Source: Aquamicrobium sp. (GTDB taxonomy: Bacteria > Pseudomonadota > Alphaproteobacteria > Rhizobiales > Rhizobiaceae). From it: a stretch of 64,000 bases of DNA. The stretch covers positions 1,798,001 through 1,862,000 of the forward strand of contig NZ_JAMLIE010000001.1 in NCBI RefSeq assembly GCF_023954335.1, given 5' to 3'. A program made the translations under genes and the position numbers. Positions within the stretch are counted from its first letter, which is position 1. Every line of letters starts with the position of its first letter. Below the pieces are notes generated by a model that was not told the origin of the DNA, ran no database searches, and was given only the letters and a program-made list of their open reading frames with translations. Positions 44,004 through 53,409 of this stretch are shown piece by piece.

Positions 44004-44898
44004 GGTTTCGCGGGCCCCACGTCTCGTTCGCCGGTTCCGCGTGCGGGGAGGGCTCGCGCCAGCCGGCGGCGACGCGCGCGGCATCTTCCCGCGACACGGC
44101 TTCCCACGCGTTGAGGAAATTCGCGACGTCGCGGCGCGCGCGCACCGGGCGCAGGCACTGGATGACGAGGAATGCCTCCTCCGCGCCCAGCCCGAGCGCG
44201 CGCAGGGCGACGATGAGGCGCGCGGGATCGACGTCCTCGACCATGGCGGCGGCCTCGGCGGTGTCGATGCCGAGCGCGCCGGCCAGCGCGGTGTGGAACA
44301 CGATCGGCGCGCCGACCAGCGCGGCCGAGCGCAGCTTGCGATAGACGCCCGGCTCGCCCTCCCAGCGGATGCGGATGGGGGCCGGCTCCGCAGCTTCCTT
44401 GGGCGTGGTGTCTTCGGCGGGGCGCATCATGGTGCGCAGGGTGGTGCGCGCCTCGTCGGCGGACGCCGGCTTCACGCCTTCCCCGGCAATGTCGAGCGTG
44501 CGGATCAGCAGCAGGATGCGCCTGTCGAGGCCGGGGCGGCCGGCGATCGCCCGCGCGTGCGGCGCGCCGTGGCGCGCGATGAGGGCGAGAAGGTCGATGG
44601 GGGTAAGAACCGGCGAGCGCATAAGCAGCGGCGCCGAGATCTCGACCGGCAGGTCGGCGAGGCGGCGGATCAGCGCCGGCGGGGCGTAAGGCGTCTCGGA
44701 AAGGGCGGCGGCGGCGAAACGTAGCGTCTCGTCGGAAACCGAGCCGATGAGCGGCACGGAGAGGTCGTCGAGCTGGGCGGCGTCGCGCCGTGTCGGGCGC
44801 GCGGTGGCGCAGAAGGAGGTGACGGCGGCGCGCAGCAGCCGGTCGGCTTTTCCGGCGGCACGATAGGAGGATGCGTTCAAAAAACCGGATCGAAACAC
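43990..44898 (-). CDS. DUF2336 family protein
   Basis: GTG 44898 start; 302 residues, almost entirely helical with HEAT-like character (AALSETPYAPPALIRRLADLPVEISAPLLMRSPVLTPIDLLALIARHG), as in the DUF2336 family of alphaproteobacteria. No TM or signal. Its 3' end overlaps DUF1491 tail-to-tail by 14 bp. Function unknown. Confidence 0.85.
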   Translation of the reverse strand: MFRSGFLNASSYRAAGKADRLLRAAVTSFCATARPTRRDAAQLDDLSVPLIGSVSDETLRFAAAALSETPYAPPALIRRLADLPVEISAPLLMRSPVLTPIDLLALIARHGAPHARAIAGRPGLDRRILLLIRTLDIAGEGVKPASADEARTTLRTMMRPAEDTTPKEAAEPAPIRIRWEGEPGVYRKLRSAALVGAPIVFHTALAGALGIDTAEAAAMVEDVDPARLIVALRALGLGAEEAFLVIQCLRPVRARRDVANFLNAWEAVSREDAARVAAGWREPSPHAEPANETWGPRNLRAS

Positions 44899-45066
44899 GA
44901 AAACGCCTGACTCACGAACACGCTCCCGCCCGGAACGGCCGGGCCGGCCTTGATCGGTTCAATCTAGAATGAATTCGCTAACGTGCTGTTAAGGATGTTG
45001 GCCCGTGTTCCCGATCGGTCAGGGCCGGGCTTTGCTGTTGCCGCCGCCGCGGGGAGCACTTAACCT

Positions 45067-45555
45067 GTGCCGGGAATGTCGGAAGGCGGGTGGCGCATGA
45101 TCCTGGGGCTTCTCTTTCTGCAACTTGTCTTCACCGTGCCCGACTCGACGGGGCGCATGTTCACCATCGACTTCGAAGACATGAGCGGGCTGCACATCCT
45201 CGACGAGGACACGCAGTTCATGGCGAGTTGCCCGTTCGGCGAACCGCCTCTCGTCATGCTGGCCTATTCCGAAGACGGCAAGCCCATGGACCTCGAACCC
45301 ATGGTCGAGGTCACGATGCTGCTGCGCATCGATAACGGCCGGATACGGGAAATAGACGCGGCGACGGTCCCGGATGGCGGCAACGTCGCCGTGATCGCGC
45401 GGGAAAGCGCGGCGATCTGGGATGAGCTGAAGGGCAGCAAGAACGTCGTCGTGGAGATCGAGCGCGACGGCGAGACCTACGCCAGCCAGGGATTCAGCGT
45501 CCTCGGCAATTTCGAGGGCGACTCGGTTGCGGTGCAGATGATGCCGTGCGGCTAG
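45067..45555 (+). CDS. Hypothetical exported protein
   Basis: 162 residues from GTG 45067 (alternatives ATG 45076 and 45097). The N-terminus has a short hydrophobic stretch (MILGLLFLQLVFTV) that may be a signal peptide. Two Cys (ASCPFG, MMPCG) could form a disulfide. The acidic beta-rich body resembles no family I know. Confidence 0.6.
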   Translation: MPGMSEGGWRMILGLLFLQLVFTVPDSTGRMFTIDFEDMSGLHILDEDTQFMASCPFGEPPLVMLAYSEDGKPMDLEPMVEVTMLLRIDNGRIREIDAATVPDGGNVAVIARESAAIWDELKGSKNVVVEIERDGETYASQGFSVLGNFEGDSVAVQMMPCG

Positions 45556-45669
45556 CCGCCGGATAAGATTGGTCTGCGGAAATAAACGTCCTGTTAACTC
45601 TATGCTGCGCCATATGGTGGGTGGAGGCGTAGTGTCCTGCTCCGATCGCAACCTGAAACGAGCGCAGTT

Positions 45670-45858
45670 ATGGCTACCATACTTCCTTTCGTGATCCGCA
45701 CGCGGCCCAACGCGCGCAACAACTCCGCGCCGGGCGGTGTGGCGGCGATCATCATCTTTCCCGGCGTGCGCTACGAGCATCGCGACGAGACCGACAGGCA
45801 CGATCCCCCGCGCGCGGCGAGCGGCGAACGGCGCGGCCGCAAGAACAAGGCGCGATAG
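45670..45858 (+). CDS. Small conserved rhizobial protein
   Basis: 62 residues, MATILPFVIRTRPNARNNSAPGGVAAIIIFPGVRYEHRD... The pattern ATILPFVxR ... AIIIFPGVRYE is one I recall as a short conserved Rhizobiales protein of unknown function. The tail is rich in Arg, Asp and Lys. No signal or TM. Confidence 0.7.
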   Translation: MATILPFVIRTRPNARNNSAPGGVAAIIIFPGVRYEHRDETDRHDPPRAASGERRGRKNKAR

Positions 45859-45871
45859 GGTTCCTCGCCTC

Positions 45872-46411
45872 TCAGTGAAGGGTGCAGTCGACGCCGCGCA
45901 GCCAGGACGAGATCGCCGGCTCCCACGTCTCGTCGGGCGCAAAGGTGCGCACCACCACGATGCCCTCGGCGACGTCGGCCTCGATGAAGATGGAATCCTC
46001 CAGCTCCGGCGGCATGGCGTTGCGCAGCGCGATCATCTGGGCGGGCGTGGCGATGACGAAGTCGAACCGGCCTTGCGCCGAGGACGTGTCGTTCAGCGAA
46101 TAGATGTTGAGGCCGGTCCGGTCGTGGATCGAGACGGACCAGTAGGGGACGGTCTCGTCGCTGTGGACCTGCGTGACGCCGTCGTTGAGGTCGAAGCGGC
46201 AGGCGACGGCGTCGACCAGCGGATCGAGCGAGCCGATGAGCGGCGGCGCACCGGGCGGATCGAGACGCACCGGCCGATAGAAATTCGCGTGCTGGGACAG
46301 GACCGACCACGCGTCTCGCTCCGAATAGGTAGGCACCAGCAGAAGCACGATGATGTGGACGATGCCCGCGCCGACGAGGCCGAGGGCGAGGGCGTAGACG
46401 AGCCTAGCCAT
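45872..46411 (-). CDS. DUF1254-type membrane-anchored protein
   Basis: 179 residues with an N-terminal TM segment (LVYALALGLVGAGIVHIIVLLLV), then an extracytoplasmic domain (LDPLVDAVACRFDLNDGVTQV, PYWSVSIHDRTGLNIYSLND, FVIATPAQMIALRNA). In Rhizobiales this short DUF1254 protein is always paired with a DUF1214 protein, as here: the upstream gene overlaps it by 8 bp. Function unknown. Confidence 0.85.
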   Translation of the reverse strand: MARLVYALALGLVGAGIVHIIVLLLVPTYSERDAWSVLSQHANFYRPVRLDPPGAPPLIGSLDPLVDAVACRFDLNDGVTQVHSDETVPYWSVSIHDRTGLNIYSLNDTSSAQGRFDFVIATPAQMIALRNAMPPELEDSIFIEADVAEGIVVVRTFAPDETWEPAISSWLRGVDCTLH

Positions 46412-46988
46412 CGCAGCCCTCGCGGACGATGTGGGGCAGCTCGACCTCGGCGATGCGCGCGCTCGAGGCGATGGCGGTGTCGTAGAGCGTCAGCACCAGC
46501 GAGAACGGGCCGGCACCGTCGAGGGCGAGCCAGTTGCCGGGCGCCGGGCGGCCGGACACCGCCACCGCGACCGTGTCGTCGGGGCGGCGCAGCAGGGCAA
46601 GGGAGTGGAGAGCGGGCGAGCGGCCGCCCTCGATGCCGATGACGGCGTTGTCGCCGTCGCGCGCCGAGAGCGTCCAGAACCGCGCCGGCGGCAGGTTGCC
46701 CTCGATCACATAGCTGCACTCGCGCAGGAGGGGCTCGCCGCCGGCGTCGCGGCGGGCGGTGAAGACCAGCCCCTCGGCGCGGCCGAGGGCGAGATCCGCC
46801 TCGCGCGAGAAGCGTGCGCGCGAATAGGGATCGGCCTGCGGCGTGCCATGGTCGGGGAAGGCGACCCAGTTGCCGATGGTGACGGTTCCGAAGCCGAAAT
46901 CCCGCTCCAGCGCCAGCCAGACGCTGCCCGCCCCGCCGACAAGGGCGATGCCCAGCGCGATGGCCGTGAGGATGACGGATTTGAGCAT
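46404..46988 (-). CDS. DUF1214-type membrane-anchored protein
   Basis: ATG 46988 gives 194 residues with a TM segment (MLKSVILTAIALGIALVGGAGSVWLAL) and the DUF1214 domain (VTIGNWVAFPDHGTPQADPYSRARFSREADLALGRAEGLVFTARRD ... GNWLALDGAGPFSLVLTLYDT). First gene of the DUF1214-DUF1254 pair. Function unknown; probably exported and envelope-associated. Confidence 0.87.
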   Translation of the reverse strand: MLKSVILTAIALGIALVGGAGSVWLALERDFGFGTVTIGNWVAFPDHGTPQADPYSRARFSREADLALGRAEGLVFTARRDAGGEPLLRECSYVIEGNLPPARFWTLSARDGDNAVIGIEGGRSPALHSLALLRRPDDTVAVAVSGRPAPGNWLALDGAGPFSLVLTLYDTAIASSARIAEVELPHIVREGCDG

Positions 46989-47089
46989 CGGTGCGTCGGT
47001 GTCTCTGGCGGCCGGCGGGCGGGAATATCGGATGAAACGTCGGTCAAGCGGTCGCCGCAACCGCATCGAATGTCAAGCGGCAAGGCCCG

Positions 47090-49228
47090 TCAAAGCGAGG
47101 AGAGCGCTTCCGGCGCGGGCGGAAGCTCGACAGCCGGCGCCTCGCGGAAGGCGCGGGCAAGCTCGTGCAGGAAGCCGGTGGTGCGCGGCGACAGGACAGA
47201 GGGACGCGCCGGCTCTTCCGGCCCTTCGCCGGCCTCGGCGACGACCGTGCCGGGGGCGGTGTCGAGGAACGGCTTGTCGATGCCCGGGATCGGCTTCAGC
47301 TCGACCTTCTGGTGGGCATAAGCCATCACGCGCTGCCAGATCATGGCCGGGACCGAGCCGCCGGTCATGTTGCGGGTGGGGGAGAAGTCGTCATTGCCGA
47401 GCCAGACGGCGGCGAGGTAGTTGCCGGTGTAGCCGACATACCAGGCGTCGCGGTAGGCTTGCGCGGTGCCGGTCTTGCCGGCCGAGCGGATGCCCTGGAG
47501 CGCGGCGCGGCGCGCGGTGCCGGTCTCGGGAATCTGCACCATGATCGAGTTCATCGCCGCCATGGCCTCCTGGGTGACGGTGCGGTGGGGCTGGGGCGCG
47601 TCGCGGCTGAAATCGTAGACCACCTCGCCGGAATGGGTGACGAGCTGGGTGACGCCGTGGCGCGAGCCGGTGAAGCCGCCATTGGCCAGGGTCAGGTAGC
47701 CGGTGGCCTGGTCCATCACCGTCATGCCCGAGGTGCCGAGCACCATGGTCTTGTGGCCGTTGAGCTCGGATTCGACGCCCATCGCCTTCGTCTTCTCGAC
47801 GATGACGGGAATCGACAGGTGCTCCTTGGCGAGGCGCACCGGCACGGTGTTGTAGGAGCGGATGAGGGCGGCGGCGAGCGAGACGCGCCCGGCATAGCCG
47901 CGCCCGTAATTGCGCGGCATCCAGCCGCCCCAGTTGATCGGCGCGTCGGAAATGATCGAGTCGGGCGTGAAGCCGGCCTCCATCGCCGCGGTGTAGACAT
48001 AGGGTTTGAACGACGAGCCGGTCTGGCGCAGCGCGCGGGTCGCGCGGTTGAACTGGCTGCGGGCATAGTCGCGGCCGCCGACGATGGCGCGGACCGCGCC
48101 GTTGGTTTCGAGCAGGACCATCGCCCCTTCCGTGACGCGATAGGCCTGTCCGTGCTGGCGCAGGTGGAACTCGAGCGATTCCTCGGCCGCCTTCTGCAGA
48201 TCCATGTCGAGAGTGGTGCGGGCGACGAGCGAGCGGGGCGCGTTCCTCGGCGCGATCTTCTTGACCTCCTCGAACGCCCAGTCGAGGTAGTAGTCCGGGG
48301 TTTCCGCGCCGGCGCGGTCGACGGAGGTGGCCGGGTGGAGGCGGGCGGAAAGAACCTGCCCCTCGGTCATGAACCCGGCGTCGACCATGTTGGACAGGAC
48401 GACGTTGGCGCGGCCGCGCGCCGCCGGCAGGTTGATGTGGGGCGCGTAGTTGCCCGGCGCCTTGAACAGGCCGGCGATCATCGCCGCCTCGGCCAGCGTC
48501 AGCTCCTTGACGCCTTTGTTGAAGTAGAAATCGGACGCCGCCGCGATGCCGAACGTGCCGCCGCCCAAATAGGCGCGGTCGAGATAGAGCTGGAGGATTT
48601 CCTTCTTGGTCAGATTCCATTCCAGCCACAGCGCCAGATACGCTTCCTTGATCTTGCGCTCCATCGAGCGCTCGTTGGTGAGGAAGAGGTTCTTGGCGAG
48701 CTGCTGGGTGAGGGTCGAGCCGCCCTGCACGACAGAATTGGCGCGCACGTTCTCGCTGAGCGCCCGGGCGAGGCCGATGAAGTCGATGCCGAAATGCTCG
48801 AAGAAGCGGCGATCCTCGGTCGCCAGCACGGCCTTGACGACGTGGTCGGGAATCTCGTCGACCGGGACCGAATCGCGCTGGATGATGCCGCGCTGGCCGA
48901 TCTCGTTGCCGTAGCGGTCGAGGAAGGTGACGGCGTAGTCGCCCTGGCTGCGCCAGTCCTTGGCGGTCTCCTCGAAGGCGGGGAGAGCGAGCGCGAGGAG
49001 GACGATGGAGCCGGCGGTGCCCATCGTGAAGCCTTCGCTCAGCAGCTCGACGAGACCGCGCCGCCAGCCCTTCACGCGGAAGCGGCGGAAGAAGATGGTG
49101 ATGTTCTCCCACCTTTCGCGCGCGCGGAAACCGGCTTCGTAGAGGGTGGAATCGATCCAGGCATCGACGGCGAGGAAGAATGTCGCCCGCGGTACTCTCG
49201 ATTTGCGTTTCCTGAACGGATTCAACAT
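47090..49228 (-). CDS. Class A penicillin-binding protein (PBP1A-like)
   Basis: ATG 49228 gives 712 residues: a basic cytoplasmic tail, one TM (MGTAGSIVLLALALPAF), a GT51 transglycosylase domain (EDRRFFEHFGIDFIGLARA, QGGSTLTQQLAKNLFL, LYLDRAYLGGGTFGIAAAS) and a transpeptidase domain with SxxK in TGSSFKPYVYT, SYN in RSYNTVPV and KTGTAQ. It polymerises and crosslinks peptidoglycan. An upstream extension to 49414 lacks conserved sequence. Single gene, divergent from the GTA operon. Confidence 0.94.
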   Translation of the reverse strand: MLNPFRKRKSRVPRATFFLAVDAWIDSTLYEAGFRARERWENITIFFRRFRVKGWRRGLVELLSEGFTMGTAGSIVLLALALPAFEETAKDWRSQGDYAVTFLDRYGNEIGQRGIIQRDSVPVDEIPDHVVKAVLATEDRRFFEHFGIDFIGLARALSENVRANSVVQGGSTLTQQLAKNLFLTNERSMERKIKEAYLALWLEWNLTKKEILQLYLDRAYLGGGTFGIAAASDFYFNKGVKELTLAEAAMIAGLFKAPGNYAPHINLPAARGRANVVLSNMVDAGFMTEGQVLSARLHPATSVDRAGAETPDYYLDWAFEEVKKIAPRNAPRSLVARTTLDMDLQKAAEESLEFHLRQHGQAYRVTEGAMVLLETNGAVRAIVGGRDYARSQFNRATRALRQTGSSFKPYVYTAAMEAGFTPDSIISDAPINWGGWMPRNYGRGYAGRVSLAAALIRSYNTVPVRLAKEHLSIPVIVEKTKAMGVESELNGHKTMVLGTSGMTVMDQATGYLTLANGGFTGSRHGVTQLVTHSGEVVYDFSRDAPQPHRTVTQEAMAAMNSIMVQIPETGTARRAALQGIRSAGKTGTAQAYRDAWYVGYTGNYLAAVWLGNDDFSPTRNMTGGSVPAMIWQRVMAYAHQKVELKPIPGIDKPFLDTAPGTVVAEAGEGPEEPARPSVLSPRTTGFLHELARAFREAPAVELPPAPEALSSL

Positions 49229-49407
49229 CGCATCTGCGCCCAAACCGACGGCCCGGCCTATCCTTCCAACCGCATCGGGGCGGTTTGAGGGCAACCGGCG
49301 CCGGGACGATCGCCCGGCTGTTCTTGCCGATTTCCCCGCGGGCGGCAAGGACCGTGCCGGTAAATCGACGGTGATCGCGGGGTAAAGAGAAAAATAGGAA
49401 TATTTTC

Positions 49408-49436
49408 TTGACACCGTGACGGAGCTTTGCTAGTGT
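49408..49436 (+). promoter_or_regulatory. Promoter of the GTA operon
   Basis: TTGACA (49408-49413), 17 bp, TAGTGT (49431-49436), in the A+T-rich gap (49385-49440) between the PBP and GTA gene 1. The -35 is perfect; the -10 is weak, which would fit activator-dependent control as in Rhodobacter GTA (GafA), though no activator site can be named. Confidence 0.55.
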
Positions 49437-49524
49437 AGCCCTATCGTCGGAAAACTGCGCTTGCGGGCCGGGCGGGACCGGTCAGGCCAACGACGAAAAA
49501 CTCTTCTTCATACAGGATCGGACG

Positions 49525-50013
49525 ATGGCGGCAGGCAAGGCGGAAGCGGCCTGGGCGGCGCGGCGCGCGCTTGTCGAAGGCGCGGCGGCGACGCTCGATC
49601 TCGTGGCGGCGGCATGCGGCCTGAACGCCCGCGCGCTGGGCGAGCGGGCGGCCCGGGAGGGCTGGCGGGTCGCCGACGGAGCCGGGCCGACGCGGGCCGA
49701 GCGGATCGCGCGCGTGCATGACCGCCTGCTCGACAGGATCGAGCGCGAGCAGCTTCGCGGCGAGAATGACGATGCGCCACTCGACAAGGCCGGCGTCGCG
49801 GAACTGGCGGCGACGGCCCGCATCCTCGCGAAGATAAGCGAGATCACGCGCGACGAGGACGGCGCGAAGGAAAAGCAACTGGAGCGGGATGCCGACATTG
49901 CAGCGATTCTCGACAGGCTCGACCGGCAGATCGTCGACCTTGCCCGGCATCTCGCAGCGGAAATGGCTGGAGGCGACGTTCACGGCGCGGGAGCTGCTGC
50001 TGGCGAGCCTTGA
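49525..50013 (+). CDS. GTA gp1: small terminase subunit
   Basis: 162 residues. The N-terminal region (AAWAARRALVEGAAATLDLVAAACGLNARALGERAAREGWRV) is a helix-turn-helix like that of phage TerS and RcGTA gp1; the rest is helical and Asp/Glu-rich. It would recognise or feed DNA to the large terminase. Its 3' end overlaps the large terminase frame. Confidence 0.8.
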   Translation: MAAGKAEAAWAARRALVEGAAATLDLVAAACGLNARALGERAAREGWRVADGAGPTRAERIARVHDRLLDRIEREQLRGENDDAPLDKAGVAELAATARILAKISEITRDEDGAKEKQLERDADIAAILDRLDRQIVDLARHLAAEMAGGDVHGAGAAAGEP

Positions 50014-51244
50014 ATGGGTGGCGCTGGCGCGCGGGCGTCAGTATCGGCCCGCATGGCGACCGGATAGCGAGCCGCGCAACTGGCTGGTCGTCGGCGGGCG
50101 CGGGTCGGGCAAGACGCGGCTCGGCGCCGAGTGGGTCAACGCGCTGGTGCGCGGGTTCCCGCCGTTCTCGCGCGGCAGGCGGCATATGCGCATCGCCCTC
50201 GTCGGCGAGACGCTGGGCGACGTGCGCGAGGTGATGGTGGACGGGCCGTCCGGCATCGCCGCCATCTCGCGCTGGAGCCGCCCGCGCTATGAGGCGACGC
50301 GGCGCAGGCTGTTGTGGGACAGCGGCGCGGTGGCGCAGGCCTTCTCGTCGGAAGACCCGGAGAGCCTGCGCGGGCCGCAATTCGAGGCGGCGTGGTGCGA
50401 CGAGCTGGCCAAGTGGAAGAACGCGGACGCCTGCTTCGACATGCTCCAGTTCGGCCTGCGGCTGGGCGAGGAGCCGCGCCAGCTCGTGACCACGACGCCG
50501 CGGCCGATGCCGCTGTTCAGGCGGCTGCTCGGCGATCCGGATTTCATGGTGACGCGGATGCGCACCGAGGAGAACGCCGACAACCTCGCCGAAGGCTTCC
50601 TCGCGGCAGTGCGCGCCCGCTATGCCGGGACGCGGCGGGCGCGGCAGGAACTCGACGGCGAACTGATCGAGGACAGGCCGGACGCATTGTGGAACCGGGC
50701 GATGCTGGAAGCCGCCACCGGGGCGCATGGCGCGCTCGGACGCATCGTCGTTGCCGTCGATCCGCCGGCGACGGCGCGGCGTACATCGGACGCCTGCGGC
50801 ATCGTCGTCGCCGGGCTCGACGACACGGACCGCGCCGTGGTGCTGGAGGATGCGACGCTGGCCGCCGCCCGGCCGCAGGACTGGGCGGCGCGGGCGGTCG
50901 CGCTCTATCGCCGCTACGAGGCCGATTGCATCGTCGCCGAGGTCAACCAGGGCGGCGACATGGTGGCGGCGGTGCTGAAGACCGTCGATCCCGCCGTGCC
51001 GGTGAAGGAGGTGCGCGCCAGCCGCGGCAAATGGCTGCGCGCCGAGCCGGTGGCCGCGCTCTATGCGCAGGGGCGCGTGGTGCATGCCGCGCGGCTGCCG
51101 GAGCTCGAGGACGAGATGTGCGATTTCGGGCCGGACGGGCTTTCGGGCGGCCGTTCGCCCGACCGCATGGACGCGCTTGTCTGGGCGATCCACGACTTGC
51201 TGCTCGGCCGCGCCATGCGGCCGCGGATCAGAAACCTGAGCTGA
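49889..51244 (+). CDS. GTA gp2: large terminase subunit
   Basis: ATG 49889 is the only clear ATG (451 residues, GGAG before it) though the true start may be later, since it overlaps gp1 by 125 bp. Walker A is VVGGRGSGKTRLGAEWVNAL, Walker B is FEAAWCDELAKWKN, coupling motif VTTTPRP; the RNase H-like nuclease domain has VAVDPPATARRTSDACGIVVAG, EVNQGGD and SPDRMDALVWAI. It packages DNA into capsids; GTA terminases package random host DNA. Confidence 0.93.
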   Translation: MPTLQRFSTGSTGRSSTLPGISQRKWLEATFTARELLLASLEWVALARGRQYRPAWRPDSEPRNWLVVGGRGSGKTRLGAEWVNALVRGFPPFSRGRRHMRIALVGETLGDVREVMVDGPSGIAAISRWSRPRYEATRRRLLWDSGAVAQAFSSEDPESLRGPQFEAAWCDELAKWKNADACFDMLQFGLRLGEEPRQLVTTTPRPMPLFRRLLGDPDFMVTRMRTEENADNLAEGFLAAVRARYAGTRRARQELDGELIEDRPDALWNRAMLEAATGAHGALGRIVVAVDPPATARRTSDACGIVVAGLDDTDRAVVLEDATLAAARPQDWAARAVALYRRYEADCIVAEVNQGGDMVAAVLKTVDPAVPVKEVRASRGKWLRAEPVAALYAQGRVVHAARLPELEDEMCDFGPDGLSGGRSPDRMDALVWAIHDLLLGRAMRPRIRNLS

Positions 51245-51254
51245 ACGGGAACCG

Positions 51255-52400
51255 ATGATGGGTTGGAACTGGCCATGGGCGAAGCGCCCGGCCGGCGCGC
51301 CGGCGCGCGCCGACACGAAAAGCGCGGGGTTCGGATTCGTCGCCCTGCACGGGCAGGGCGAGGCGCTGTGGACGCGCGGCGACTACGGCGCGCTGTCGCG
51401 CGAGGGCTATATGCGCAACCCGGTCGTGCACCGGGCGGTGCGGATGATCGCCGAGGCGGCGGCGGCCGTGCCGTGGCTGCTCTATGAAGGCGCGGCGGAG
51501 CTGACCGAGCATCCGCTCTCGGCGCTGCTGGCGCGGCCGAACCGGCGCACGGGCGGCGCCGGCTTCATGGAAACGCTTTACGGGCACCTGCTGATGTCCG
51601 GCAACGCCTATGTCGAGCTGGTCGAGGCCGGCGAGGCGCGCGAGCTTCACCTGCTGCGCCCCGACAGGGTGGCAGTGGTGGCCGACGCCGCCGGCTGGCC
51701 GGTGGCGCTGGAACATAGGGAAGGCGCGGGCAAGCGCAGGGTCGCGCTGGAGGGGCGGGGGGAGAATGCGGCCGGGCAGGGCGGGGGGCTGCACCTTCGG
51801 CTGTTCCACCCGCTCGACGACCATTACGGCTTCCCGCCGCTCCAGGCGGCGCTGATGGCGCTCGACATCCACAACGCCGCCGGGCGCTGGAACAAGGCGC
51901 TGCTCGACAATTCGGCCCGGCCGTCCGGTGCGCTCGTCTATGCGCCGAAGGAGGGCGGCAACCTGACGGAGGAGCAGTATGAGCGGCTGAAGAGCGAGCT
52001 GGAGGACGGCTATTCCGGCGCGCGGGCCGCGGGGCGGCCGCTGCTGCTCGAAGGCGGGCTCGACTGGAAGGCGATGGGCCTGACGCCGAAGGACATGGAC
52101 TTCATCGAGGCCAAGAACGCGGCCAGCCGCGACATCGCGCTCGCCTTCGGCGTGCCGCCGATGATCCTCGGCATACCGGGCGACAACACCTATTCCAACT
52201 ATCAGGAAGCCAACCGTGCCTTCTACCGCATGACCGTGCTGCCGCTGGCGGCACGGGCCGCGAGCGAGATCGCGGCGTGGCTCGGGCCGCGCTTCGGCGC
52301 GGAGCTGAGGCTGGAGCCCGACGCGGACCGGATCGACGGGCTCTCGGTCGAGCGCGAGGCGTTGTGGGCGCGCGTCGCCAGAACGCGCATTTCGTCATGA
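51255..52400 (+). pseudogene. GTA gp3: portal protein, C-terminus lost at a deletion junction
   Basis: The HK97-type portal (Phage_portal) reads normally to EREALWARVA near residue 376 (SREGYMRNPVVHRAVRMIAEAAAAVPW, GNAYVELVE, GVPPMILGIPGDNTYSNYQEANRAFYR, TVLPLA). The last five codons (RTRISS region) are not portal: the DNA there (from about 52373) is capsid-gene sequence read in the wrong frame. Relative to RcGTA portal (about 396 residues) some 15-25 residues are missing. The protein might still fold. Confidence 0.85.
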
Positions 52401-52738
52401 ACCGGAAGACGCAAGGCGCGATACGCAAGTTCAAGGACATCGACGGCAACTATCTGTGGCAGCCGCCGGCCGCGCCGGGCGGGCGCGCCATGCTGATGGG
52501 CTTCCCGCTGGTCGAGGCCGAGGACATGCCCGACATCGCCGCGGGGGCGACGCCGATCGCCTTCGGCGATTTCCAGCGCGGCTATCTCGTCGTCGATCGG
52601 GCGGGCGTGCGCGTGCTGCGCGACCCGTATTCGGCCAAGCCCTACGTGCTGTTCTACATCACCAAGCGCGTCGGCGGCGGGGTGCAGGACTTCGACGCGA
52701 TCAAGCTGCTGAAGTTCGGTTCGGCCGGCGAGCCGTAA
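52373..52738 (+). pseudogene. GTA gp5: major capsid protein, C-terminal remnant
   Basis: The frame open here reads RQNAHFVMNRKTQGAIRKFKDIDGNYLWQ, VEAEDMPDIAAGATPIAFGDFQRGYLVVDRAGVRVLRDPY and KPYVLFYITKRVGGGVQDFDAIKLLKFG, the C-terminal ~120 residues of an HK97-fold GTA capsid protein of about 400 residues. It has ATG 52397 but no ribosome site. The N-terminal ~280 residues and the whole prohead protease gene (gp4) are absent. Confidence 0.92.
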
Positions 52739-52837
52739 GCGGGCACCCCTCCGCTTCTTGCCGCGCCGCGACGGTCCCGGTCCCTTCCTGCCGGGGCCGT
52801 CACCTTTTCTGAAGCCACACATCGTTCGAGGGTTCGC

Positions 52838-53407
52838 ATGACGCTTTTCCGTACCGTGGTGCCGGCGGCCGAGCCGGTCACGCTTTCCGAGGCGAAGCGC
52901 ACGCTGCGCCTCGACCACGACAGCGAGGACGAGCTGATCGGCGGCCTGATCCGCGCCGCGCGCGAGGAGGTGGAAGCCTCGTGCGGGCTGGCGCTGATCG
53001 ACCAGGGCTGGCGGCTCGCGCTCGACCGGCTGCCACGCTCGGGCCGCGTGCTGCTGGGCCGCCATCCGGTGCGCGAGGTGCTGTCGGTCACCGTCTATGG
53101 GAGCGAGGGCGAGGCCTCGCTCGTCGATCCGGCGAGCTACCGGCTCGACGGGACGAGCCGCCCGGCGCGGCTGCATTTCCGCGCCGTTCCGGCGCCGGGC
53201 GTCGCCATGAACGGGATCGAGATCGATTTCGCCGCCGGATTCGGCGAGGCGGGGACGGACGTTCCCGATCTTCTGAAGCGGGCGATGCTGGTTCTCGTCG
53301 CCCACTGGTACGAGTTCCGCGCGAGCTTTTCTGGGGCCGATCAGCCGGTCTCGTTCCCGCCGGGCTACGAGCGCCTGATCGCGCCGTGGCGGTCGCGGAG
53401 GCTCTAG
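52838..53407 (+). CDS. GTA gp6: head-tail connector (adaptor)
   Basis: 189 residues, MTLFRTVVPAAEPVTLSEAKRTLRLDHDSEDELIGGLIRAAREEVE ..., the phiE125 gp8/HK97 gp6-like connector fold (VTLSEAKxxLRLD and ALxxAxxxxExxxG). It docks on the portal ring. Ends two bp before gp7. Confidence 0.9.
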   Translation: MTLFRTVVPAAEPVTLSEAKRTLRLDHDSEDELIGGLIRAAREEVEASCGLALIDQGWRLALDRLPRSGRVLLGRHPVREVLSVTVYGSEGEASLVDPASYRLDGTSRPARLHFRAVPAPGVAMNGIEIDFAAGFGEAGTDVPDLLKRAMLVLVAHWYEFRASFSGADQPVSFPPGYERLIAPWRSRRL

Positions 53408-53409
53408 CG

